This document shows, piece after piece, positions 10,901 to 22,900 of a DNA stretch of 64,000 bases (positions are counted from its first letter, which is position 1; each line of letters opens with the position of its first letter). Location of the stretch: NCBI GenBank assembly GCA_038496675.1, contig CM076658.1, positions 11,203,172 through 11,267,171 on the forward strand, in the 5' to 3' direction. Below the pieces are notes generated by a model that was given only the letters and a program-made list of their open reading frames with translations, was not told where the DNA came from and did not search any database. Source of the DNA: Rachycentron canadum. Its lineage: Eukaryota > Chordata > Actinopteri > Carangiformes > Rachycentridae. The translations under genes and the position numbers were made by a program.

Positions 10901-13900
10901 TAGTTTAAAAGCCTTATGCTGCTGGGAGTATTACTGGACAGCTTCCAGATCTCCTCCCACCGTCCTGCCTCAAAATGTCAAAATCATCAGTGCACCAGTT
11001 TGAATGTAAGCCAAAGCTTTGCAAACCCTCGTTTCACCTCTACGTTACAGTGAGTTGTGCCAGATATGGACACACAGTGGGCGGCTGCTGCTACATGAAA
11101 GGAGCTCGATTAGATTTGACTGCTCTCTTTGACTTGCTCCCCCCCCCCCCCTTCCCTTGAGGCTCTTGTTGATAACTGTAACTGCACTTCTTCTGGTTGG
11201 ATGCCATGCTGAGTTAAATCTCTTATTAAGTGCCACACACAGGAAACAGGAAGGCTTAGCCACTGATAAGAATTAAGAAAGTTAGTCAGCGTTTGCAGCC
11301 CCTCCCCAACTTCCATCACCACCAAGCTCCAAAAAACTCAGATAAACATGAGAAACCTGGATCCACTTGGACTTGAACTTTCACTTCAATTAGTGAGCCA
11401 CACAGCGGAAAGACAAGCCAGGAGTTAATACATTTGTCCAAAAATCTGCTGAAAGTATAATGAATGCTTTGGGTTGTTCTTGTTAAAACAAAGTGTTGAA
11501 ACTTGTAAGTACAATTAGCCCTTGTAGGTTTGCTGTCCTGTCCTCTCATTCATCCTGCCTGCCCTAGTCTTTTACAAAATGCATACTGCTTTTTTATAAT
11601 ACCCATAAATAGATTTCAGGATAAAGTAGTTCTTATTCTATTCCAGGTTTTTCAACAAAGCAGGGTGGTATTTACAGGTTACCTCAAATGAACACAGCGG
11701 TCATGTTCATGGTAATGAACAAACACTGCATTGATGTAGCTCACTGATGTTTTTTCTCAGTTTATCCACACTGTTTGATAGAGCTTTTCAATTTTCGCTT
11801 GGTGAATATAACATATAATAATATACAGATAATAATAACATAATATACAGAACGCGTGTGACTTAAATATCACCTAAAATGACCAAAAACATCACATACG
11901 CGAGGATCCATGACCATAAAAGCAATATTTCCATCATCTTTTCCACACTGTTTTCCAATGTTTGAGATATGTCTGCCGCTCTTTTAATTACGTCTTGATG
12001 ATGCTGAGGAGGATTTCATGGCAGCAGAGTGAAGAATTATGCTGCTAACTGTTTAACTCAATTACAAGATCTTCAAGTGCGTTCATTTACATTTTCAGAA
12101 ATGTGGTGGAAATAAGCACCATTACGGATACAAAATTGACAGATAGATAAGATATATCAGTCTTTGCCAACACTGACGATGACCCGCTTTTTAGGTTTGA
12201 TCTTTTCAAACCTAAAAAGCGTTATTTGTTTACAATAAGGAAACTATAAAATATCACCAGCATTATCCTTCTCAATGTTGCGTTTTGTGTTATAGAGGTC
12301 ACACACCAGCAGAATCAGACTATCAGTTACTAGAAGTGGCACGTAGGCTGGAGATGTATGGGATTCGCCTTCACCCTGCCAAGGATCGCGAGGGCACAGT
12401 GTTAAGCCTGGCTGTGGCGCACACCGGTGTCCTGGTCTTTCAGGTCAGTCATGCTGGTTTGTAGGTCAACACTTGGTGTGGTTTAATGACGATCGTAAGA
12501 AGTTGTCTGAGTGGCGCAAACATGAACATACAGACTTTTTTTTCCCAAAGCTTGAATTAAAGATGAATTCCCTTTTTCATCACTGCAGGGACACACAAAA
12601 ATTAACGCCTTCAACTGGTCTAAAGTTCGTAAACTGAGCTTCAAGAGGAAACGTTTTCTCATCAAGCTAAGACCAGATTTAAATGTAAGTTACACAGTAA
12701 AAATCAGCAACGTATTAAATTTGATGTGCATTAAATCATATCAGTGTAATGTAATCTAATGCAATGACCTCTGTGGCTCCAGAGTTCATATCAGGACACT
12801 TTGGAGTTTCTGATGGCTAGCAGGGACTGTTGTAAAGTCTTCTGGAAGATCTGTGTCGAATACCACGCCTTCTTCCGCCTCTTTGAGGAACCTAAGCCGA
12901 AACCCAAGCCCGTGCTCTTCACACGGGGTTCCTCCTTCAGATTCAGGTAAAAGGAGATTGCATTATAAAGCCGATCTCTGTCTTCCAGATCTGCAGGCAC
13001 ACAACAGTCTCTGTCCATCACTTAACAAGCCTGCTACAGCTCTGCTCATTATGCCCTCTCCTGTGCTTCTCTCTGCAGCGGTCGCACACAGAAGCAGGTG
13101 ATTGATTACGTGAGAGAGTCTGAGTTTAAAAAGATCCCCTTTGAAAGGTAAAACATGTCTGCAGATGTTTACAGGCCCATTTAGTGTGTGAGAGACTGTT
13201 CTCAGACTTTCTAAAACTGTATAAAAACCTTCAACGTCCTGTCTGCCAGGAAACACAGTCGGGTCCAGCACAACAGCCGCCTTTCGCCATTGCCTTCTCC
13301 GCGTCACCACGAAGTGCCAACAGAAGTGAGTTTCTTAGGCTTTTTATTGCCGCTTAGCCTCATCAGGTCTGTGCCATCTCATGAATCTCATTATGCTTCC
13401 ATTTACACAAAGAAAGCTTTAATGGTACCATTTGGAGTTTTCTTCCAACCATTGAATATTTCTCATCAGAAACTATTGTGTTTGTGTTTGGATCAGCTCG
13501 GGCTATGTGAGAGTGCCCAAACCCAAGATGCACAAACAATTGCCGCACAGTTAAGCCTCATTCATAGATGGCCTCTTGCTCTCTGGTGTATGATACCTGC
13601 TTGTATTTTGAGTTTACATTCACATTAAATGTAGCAAGGAAGAGGAAGACTACTGGCCTAACAGTAGTCTTCCTCTTCCTTGCTACATTTACTGGCACAT
13701 TACCATCACTCACTGTCAATCAAAAAGCTCATTTGCATCCTTAACATATAAGCTTGCTCATCAGGACAGTGTCACAAATGGCCAAAACCTCCATAAGCCA
13801 GTCGATAGTCTTGAAAAGATTTAATTCTCTGCCAATGTCTGTTTCTGTCAGAGGGGTGCTCCAGGAGCCAGAGTCGACTCCCCTCCTAGGCGTCATTGGA

Positions 13901-16900
13901 AAGAGTCGGTGTTGGTGAGTGCCGAAGACCCCTCAGCATCACAGACATCGAGGGTGAGCCCCTTCCACCAGAGAAACGGCCACGAAGACAGAACGGGGTC
14001 TGTGTCCAGGACAGAGGAGACAAGAGGCTCAACACCACAGGCCCACCCAGAACATCTGAGTACAGGTCCAGCATCTCGAGCTGCTAAAGGCAGCAGCTCT
14101 TCCATCCCCTACATTGACTGCAGTGAGGTAGATAGTGGATATAATGTGGGCAGGGTCCAGGCTACTAGGTTTAATCACAGCTATAGGGAGCAGACCATGC
14201 CCTACCAAGGGTCTGGCTCTGGAAGTATAAATGGGCCTTTGCAGGCCCACCAGGACCACTTTCTGGGTAGGATACAGTACAGGGAGCCTCCTTTGCCTTC
14301 TAAACCATCACTCAACATGAACCATGAGTTTAATGAACCTCCTAAGCAATCGTACAAAAGACCTGACCACAGTCCCCTCTATGGCACTGTGGTGGACGTC
14401 AGTGCTCATAGTAGAGAGAGGCATAGCAGCAGTCCTCTCACAGTCTCACATATGATGGGCTCAAGGACGGTCCTCCCCAGTGCTGCCATGGACACTTTCC
14501 ATCAAGCAGCTTTCTACAGTCATGCTGAGCAGAATGGCTACAGCTCTGCTCCCCCTCACTTCGATGAGGGGAAGTACTCCCCCATTCTCAGTCGCTCTCC
14601 ACACTTACAGAAGCTCCACAAAATGCGACACCACTCCGACACAGACCCAAACCAGGGAGCACACTCACCAGGGCAAGGATCACATCCTGTCCTGTCCCGG
14701 GCTGAACGTATGGCTGCTCTTGAGCGTCGCATGACAGCCAATGGGCTCTCGGCACCGGGCAGGTCCAGGGCCAGTCCAGGGCAGAAACGCTTAGGGAAGG
14801 CTGGCGTCACACATGTGGGAGCAGTTCAAATGAACGACGGCTCCACCACCAGCGGTTCAGAGTCCAGTGAGTCTGAGGTGGACGCTAACAGGGGAAACTG
14901 CAGCAGCCCCCTGATGTCTGGTAATCCAGTGGAGGCCAGCTCCCCTTCCCCTATACCCAGGAACAAGTTTTCCTTTGGCAGCCTCCAGCTGGATGAGGAG
15001 GCAGATGAGGATGGATGCCATGCCTTCAGTGATGATGATAGCGCACAGATTTTCAGCTGTTAGTGCAGAGAGAGCCTCAAACCATATTTACAGGGGAGCT
15101 TGAATGGTTTTTCCTAGTTCCCAACAGTGTAGGAAAAGCAGAGTCCAGTGGGTGGTAGATTATTTCTCTCAGGAGACTACTCAAATATCCACAGTCTATG
15201 TTCACAGTAGTCTTCTTAAGCACCTTTGAGCCCTCTCTCCTTTGCAAGACTTCATGAAGGAAAAGAATGTGTTGAGGGTTTTCCTGTTTGCTGCGTGGAG
15301 GTACTTTATGTTTCATCCTCCCTCTTTAAATCATATTAACTTGTCTCTTTCTCTGCAGAAATACACAAGTGCCATTTTAGGACTTTACAGTAATTGATAA
15401 ATACTATGGAGACTGCAGAGAATTAGTGAATCTGTTTATAGGCATTTTAAACTTAATGATGATTGAAATTTATCGTTCCAGTTGCACTTTCTCACGCTCT
15501 TTGAGTTTACTGTACCTTGATGTAGACGTCATTCTAAAGTCAGTGTATTGTAGAGTTGTTGGATGCTCATTCCAGCTGTTGTCTCATTGGCCTTATGATT
15601 TCCCATAGGGAAATACAAATATCATTCCATAATTGTCTTTAGATAAATTTATCTATTTTCCAGTGGATAGGTTTGTCAGATTTTGTAGAGTGTTCTGCAA
15701 TACTTTGTGCTCATTATCAATATTGTAAGACATTTGGATGTACAACTGTGGAAAATGTTAAGTTTCGGGGCATTTATTTTATGCGTTATTCCATCTAATA
15801 GCATTAGAGACCAGCAGTGGCTTGGTTAGGCTGAGGTGAAAGTAAATGTGTGTTGCAGTGGTAGTTTAGCCACTCCACAACAGTTTATGGCTCTTTCGCT
15901 CACTGCTGACGTCCCTCCTCTGCACTTGACTCATGCTCAAGTATCTCTGGCAGTAATTTGGTGTCACAAAGCCAAGTCCTCCAGCAGTTATAGTGTCCAC
16001 AAACTTTGCAATCTTCGTAACAAAATGCTGCTGCACTTTTATTTTGTGGTCTCTTTTTTTTCTTTTCTTTTGCACTTGTGTCTTCATGTTTACTTGTGTT
16101 GTTTTATCTATTTGAGAAAGCAATGACCTTCATGTTACTTTTCTGTTCTTTCTTTTTCTTTGTCCAATGTATGCACCTCTGTCTGTCTGCATGAAACTGT
16201 CATATCTGGTCCTTTTTTTTTTTTCTTGTTTTCTCAGCTGTGACTGCATGTAAACCTGTTCTGTCACTCACTACTGTCTGTGTGGTGGGAAAAAATCCAG
16301 TGTTAGCAGAATCTGGGTTTCCTTCTCTGCAGTGATACAGCTAACAGTTAATTTATTCCAGAGGAGGAAGAGAACATTGGGTTAAGGATGACAGGAGCCT
16401 GGGAATATGCAGGCAAATAGAGGCAGGGTTTTGTATCTGTGTATGCGTTTGTACTGTAAGTGTGAAAGGCAGTTTAAGGGCAACACCTCAAAGCACAGAG
16501 TCCCTGTGCTCATCCGTCACTGTCAACTGCTGTTGCAGTGCTCCCAGACGTTTTTAGCATTGACATCCAAAAACATAGCTGTAGTGAGATTTTTACGAGT
16601 CTATTTTAAATTTCCAAATCATTTCATGTTTCGACGTGATCCACGGTGAAAGTCACACCAACATTAATTAATGCAGCACTGCAAAAAGAGAAGATATATG
16701 TTTATTTGTGAGAGTTCCTGGATGCTGCAGTGTGAGGGAACCCTCTCTAGTGCACGTAGCTCCCCTGTAGACCTGAAGTGACACTCTGCTGTACAAAAAA
16801 TCATTTGGAGCAGATAAAATAACAGTGGCCTGTAAATTCAGTCGTTGAACTCCAAACCATCTAACGTGTTTGTCCAGCTAACAGTGCCAGGTCTGTAGGC

Positions 16901-19900
16901 GAGACTTGTGTGCGTGATTCTTCAACCACTGGTTACCTCCAGGGTGCGTTTGCAATGCATGCTATGCTTAACTAGTGCCGAGGCATGGTGCACCTCAGGC
17001 TGCTCTGCCCTGGCTGCTCTCTGCATGTACTGTACTGTATGTAGTGTAACATATAGGGAGCGCTTACAGTATTCACCTCACTGTAATTCCATACTTTTAT
17101 ATAACAAATAAGAGAATTTGACATCAAGATGAGATGAGAAAATTATGCACCAATATAGTGACCATTTAAAATGGCAGATAAAATGCAGTATTTTTCATTA
17201 TCTCACTATTATCGGTAAATTGAATGTAAAAGTGACTGATGCATGTTTCCTCAGTATGCGCTAACTTTTTATAGTAACAATATTATAACATTGTCACAAG
17301 GCTGTTTGTTCAAATCATTAAGTTCACGAAGATGTTTTTTCCTTTATATTTTAATGTTAGAGAATAGGTTAGAACATAATTTATGAACTCGCATGTCTTT
17401 CTCTAAACTTTTCCCTCAGTCTCTCACTCAGTCACTCGCAGTGTCCCTTTAAATGCTTACTGGGCTTTGACCTTTTTATGCTGCTCTCCTCTCAAACTTT
17501 AACAGTGTATATATGTTATGTTAGAGTCAATAAAGATGACCTTTATGAAGAGAGATTTCTGAATCTTCTTTTTGAAATCCCTAGTCTGGTGGTCGCCCGA
17601 GATGCTAGACTTTTCCCCCCGTCATCTTCCCTGTAGTTTTGCCGTATTAGTTGGTGAATGTCTGTGCATTTCATCTCTTTTTTTTTTCCACACTCATTTG
17701 TAGAAATCTTTCTGAGTGACTGGTTCCCTTTGCAGTGCTTAGACTAATTCTTTCCCAGAGTTTTCCTTACACATCAAGCTCATTGTAGCCATGAGTTGTA
17801 CTGCTCTGTGTGCATCACTGTTTTGTTAATGCCGGCAAACCACAGGACAGCCGAGAGAGGTGGGCAAGTTGCAGCTATGTAAGTAAGTAAGCTGGGTGAA
17901 CATTGTCAGTGTAGATGACAGTAAGTAAGCCATTCCTCTAGCTCATCCTGCAGAATGCGTCTCAGCCTGCTTATTGATTGACATGGCACAAAGGCTGCCA
18001 ACGCTGTCTGGACTGTGGAGTGAGTCATGGCTGACTTTTCACTTTCTGCAGACAGATCCCCCAGCTAGACATGATTATATTTCCTGAGGAAACTAAGAAT
18101 GACTGTGATCCTGGGTCAAACTGTGCTTGTAAATACTAAAATAGTTTGGTGTAATCTGAATGGAATTCTTTGCCATGTTGTGCGATTAATTGAACGTTGG
18201 AAAGTTTAATTAATGAAAGAAAATGTCATGATCATTGTCTTTGAAATTTAAGTTTTTGGTGACCTGGGAGTGATGATTTTATCACTTGATCTGCTTATAA
18301 GTATCTCCTAAACCTGTTTTCTTCAGAAAAATATTAATCACAGTTATTTGAAAGTCTACAGAGACATCTTCATATCTTGTTTATTACAAGTCATAGAAAC
18401 CAAAGAGATTAATTTTACTACAATATAAAATATAGACAAGCAGCAAATACAAAGATGGAACCAGGGAACATTTGGAACTTTTTCCTTTGAATAACTACAA
18501 ATTAAGTTGTTTCTTATGTCCCTGACTTTATGAATTAGTTTTTTTCTGTGAATGTGCACCACTCTAACGTTGATCTTTTCTCCTCTCACTGCGGCTGCCG
18601 TATGACCCCGCGCAGGTGTGGTATCCAACAGTCCTCACCTGTCTGCGTCCTCCGGTCACTCCCATGGCATGGTCAATGGTCAGAAGTCACTGGATCTGTG
18701 CAGTCACAGTCCCAACGGGCGACAACCTTCTCCACTCACCAGCCCCCTGCTCAATGACGCCTGCAGCGTTCGCACTGACGATGAAGATGAGGTTCGGAGG
18801 AAGGTTAGAAACAAGAGGCACTTCAATAAGTTGCAGTATTGCACCAGTTCTTAAGATTTTGCTGTGCTTCAAAGCCTTCACATATTTATAGTAGCAGTGG
18901 ACCTAGATGACACGTCCTAAATAAATCTCAGCTGGGACTGAAGCTGAGAATTTTCCTGTAAACTTACTGGAGAAATGGGTTAGACAGGTAATGCAACTGA
19001 TGAGGCACCAAATTGCTCTTGGACTCATCAGTTGTACCCTCTCTCTGTTGTGATATCTTTGCAGAGGTTTCCAACAGATCGGGCCTACTTTATCGCCAAG
19101 GAGCTGCTGACCACAGAAAGGACGTATCTAAAGGACCTGGAGGTGATAACAGTGGTAAGACAGGCCAGGTCCGCTCTCCAGCACACTGATGTACTGTTTG
19201 TTTTCTCCTGCACTGTCCCTCGGGTAGAAAACATTGATTATTCCGGTTAGCTGCTCCATTGCAGAGCGCCCGCCAAAACACAGAGTCAGGCAGTGACACA
19301 GGGATATTTTGGCAGATGCGATTTCATTTTTTATTCATTCCCAACACTCGTGCCCTGAAATGCATTTATCTGTCTCACTCAAGGCTGTGAATACTAAAAC
19401 GTGTTTGTGTTTAAAGAGATAGATGGATTTAACTGCATGTTCCCCCTGCGTGCGAGTCCCTATTTCAATCTGTTCCCTTAGATTTCACTGGCTCGCTACA
19501 AGCATATGGACGCCATTTCATTTTGATAATATCACAAAGGAAATGCTGCTGAAAACAGGATATTAAATGCGCGGTTCAGCTCCCTCAGCTGCAAACAAGG
19601 ACGATGCTCTTATGAGGGCTCTACTGAAGCGCTGCTGTCGTCTGAATGTACACACATGTTTCCACTGCCCGGTTTAAAGGCTGCAGCTTTTCGTGTCTTG
19701 TAATTTTCAGAGAGAGCCTTTCACACATCTCATAAATATTTGGTTTGGCCGATGTCCTCGTTCAGCTTTGCATGCACTGTCTCTTGAAACTCCCCCTCTT
19801 CCTTTACACTGGTTGGTAATGCCGCTGTTTGGGGTGAAGTCATCTGAGCAACAGCTGGTGCTTCTTCTCCAAACCTTCAAGAAACACTCACCGTTCCTAA

Positions 19901-22900
19901 AACCCCACTTCCCCTTGTGTCACGTCATCCAAATAAAGCTGTTTTCTGCCTGCTGTGCCCCAATACGCAACATGGAACATTCAGCTTCAGTTTGACTTAA
20001 TGAAGTGATAGCATTAAGAATGATTAGCTATTGATTCTTCCATACATCCTTAGGCAATTAAAGGATCTAAGAGATGTCACGAGGCTGCTGTGCAACAGTG
20101 GAGACACAGATAGGGGACTTTTGGAAGCATTTTGTGAAAATCTGCTTTAACACAGCATTGATCAGTATAGTTCTAATGATCCTATCCTGAATAGTCTGTG
20201 TCTATGAGAAAGGATAACTTTACACATTACAGCTGCTTAACAAAAGTGAGACCAAAGTACCAGGGGCACAGACCACAAAAATTGACTCAGTGTGATGCTT
20301 ATCACTTGCCATCAAGAGATAACCACTGCATTTCAATTTAATACTAAATTTGTGCACTTTTAAAATCTTTCAAACTTACTGCACCCAAGTGACATTTATT
20401 ACATGGTTGTGTTATCTGTTCTGAACAAGAAAACACCCAAAATCCCTCTGGTGTCTCACTTGGTAATTGTGTTATCATGGACAAGCCAAATGAAATCTTT
20501 TTTTTCTCATTCAAAATTCTCACATTTTCCCTGAAGGGTTTTACAATCTGTACAGAATAAAGTAATCTATATAGGTCTCTATTAGACCTTTGATTCATGT
20601 GGGGAAAAAAAAGTTTTTTTCTTATGTCCCGAGAATTAACTCTCAAATCCATCACATTTCATTTTTGGTTTCTAACTGTCCTTGAAAGATGATCATTGTT
20701 CATACAATATTATGTGTAACATATGTGAAACAACAGATTTCTCAGTTGGGTGAATTACTTGGAAGCTCAGTGTATCTAAATATGCATTTGTGATTAGTCT
20801 TTCCAGAGTGCTGTGGGACAAGATGAGGCAACTCCAGACTCTCTGAAGAGCACCATCCTCTCCACCTTCGAGCCTCTGCACAAGTTTCACACAGGTTTTC
20901 TCAGGGAGGTGGAGCAGAGACTGGCTCTGTGGTGAGACCCCCCACCCCTCTAACAGTTCCCTGCATGGTTAAGTCCAGTGATATGTTGAGTTGTGTTTGG
21001 GCCATTCTGCCACAACTTCTGCCCCATTTTTAATGAGTTTTATTGGCATTTAGTCCGAGAGGACAGCACAGTCTCTTTAGTTGACCCGAGGAGCTATCTG
21101 TCTCCATGGCGACAGTCGTGCTGTACCATGGTCTTGCCTTTTCTTGCCCGTGGGTTTCTGCTGTCTGATCTCCTTAATGATGTTGTGCTTTATCTCACAC
21201 ACACTGAGTCACACACAGACACTCAGACATGCAGACAGTAATGCATAAAGCCTACAGGCGTCAACTGCACTATAATACAGTGTTTTTATTTCAAAGCTCA
21301 TGTTGGCTTGTCATCGTTAGAACTTCAAGTTAAAGCTGGAAGTGATATCAAGTCAATGCTGCTGATAAGAACCACATTCAAATGTGTATGCAAATGATCC
21401 AGCACCACGTATCTCTTTCATGGCTTTGCATATTCAAACATTATATTAGATACTGTATGTACCTTTGTCATTGTGACCATGGTTAGAAAGCTGATGGTAA
21501 TGTATGAAGACAAATGTGTTTTACAGAATAAGATAGGTTTCCCTAAGGCTACTGCTAAAATGCTGTACCAAATTAAAAGAATATTCTGAATAAGTCCGGT
21601 AATGGCAGACCATTACTTTTGCTCCCTGTATGGGGAGAATAATACTCAAGGGAGACACCTGCTGGTGGGTTGTAAAGAGCCCTACCCAACCTCATTCAAA
21701 TTTTACTTCAATAAGACTAAAGTTTTTCGAATAACCAATTAGTTTTAAGGTCTTGTGTGTAGCTTGCTTAATTACTTCACTGTCAACAATAATGACAATG
21801 ATGCAGTTTATTTATATAGCACCTAAATCAAAGCCAGATGTTACAAATTGCTTTACAAGTACAAAATGAAAAGAAGATAGATTAATATTTAAGCAATGTA
21901 AAAGCAGTAAAGCAATTTAAAAGAGAAAAATGTGATTTCAGTGATCTAAGAGGAGATACTCATTTTGCATGTCTGGGATTATGTGTCCAGATTTGAAGTG
22001 CTTTAAAAGCAAAACTTTGACTTTAACAATAAATGCAGTGTTTAAGCGATAAGAACAGCTGATGTTTTCCTGTTTTAGGGAAGGACGTTCCAATGCTCAC
22101 ATTAAAGGAGACTACCAGCGCATTGGAGATGTCATGTTGAAGAACCTTCAAGGTTTAAAGGTCAGATGAAACCTTAAGTAAAACTATATATATTTATATG
22201 TCTGTAATAATGGTAATGCAACTGTAATCCAACTTCAAATCTGTCTATAGCCGCTAACGGCAAACCTGCACAAGCAGTCTGAGGTTCTGTTGGAGTTGGA
22301 GAAGGCATGCAGGGCATCCCGCAAGTTGGAGGGTCTCTGCAGGGACTTTGAGCTGCAAAAGGTCTGTTACATCCCCCTCAATGTCTTCATTCTGCGGCCT
22401 CTGCACCGCCTCATTCACTACAAGCAGATCCTTGAGCGCCTGTGTAAACACTACCCGGCTACTCATGTGGACTTCAGGGACTGCAGAGGTACTACACTCA
22501 CGCCAGTGTTTACAGGTCAGCAAAACAATCTGAGCATGTCCAGTGAACTCTTACCCCGTGCTTGTTTTGTAGCTACTCTGGCAGATGTGTCTGAGGTGGT
22601 GGACCAGCTCCAGGGAAGCTTAATCAAGATGGAGAACTTCCAGAAGCTTTTGGAATTGAAGAAGGATTTGATTGGCGTTGACAATCTTGTTGTCCCTGGT
22701 CGGGTGAGTTTAAAGCTTGAAGGATTTTAATTTACTGTCTGACTCCCAAATATGCACTTAATGATTAAATTTTTTTGACAGACATCCTGTGTATCATATG
22801 TCACATAATAAATGATGCATGGGTTTTTTTTTTCCTCTTTCTCAGGAGTTCATCAGGTTAGGCTGCCTCAGTAAACTCTCTGGAAAAGGCCTACAGCAAC

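Noticed and set aside
13626..13691. microRNA precursor at the 30-bp hairpin
   Set aside because: A fully paired stem with only a 6-nt loop is unlike an animal precursor; better explained as a template-switch inverted repeat.
13852..13914. Short 21-codon version of exon w11 ending at GTGAGT 13915
   Set aside because: Exit in phase 0 cannot join exon w12, which needs phase 1; it would shift the DH-PH frame. Kept only as a possible non-productive splice.
13909..15063. A separate gene starting at 13909
   Set aside because: The frame is continuous with the acceptor at 13852 and in phase with farp1 exon w10, so it is part of farp1.
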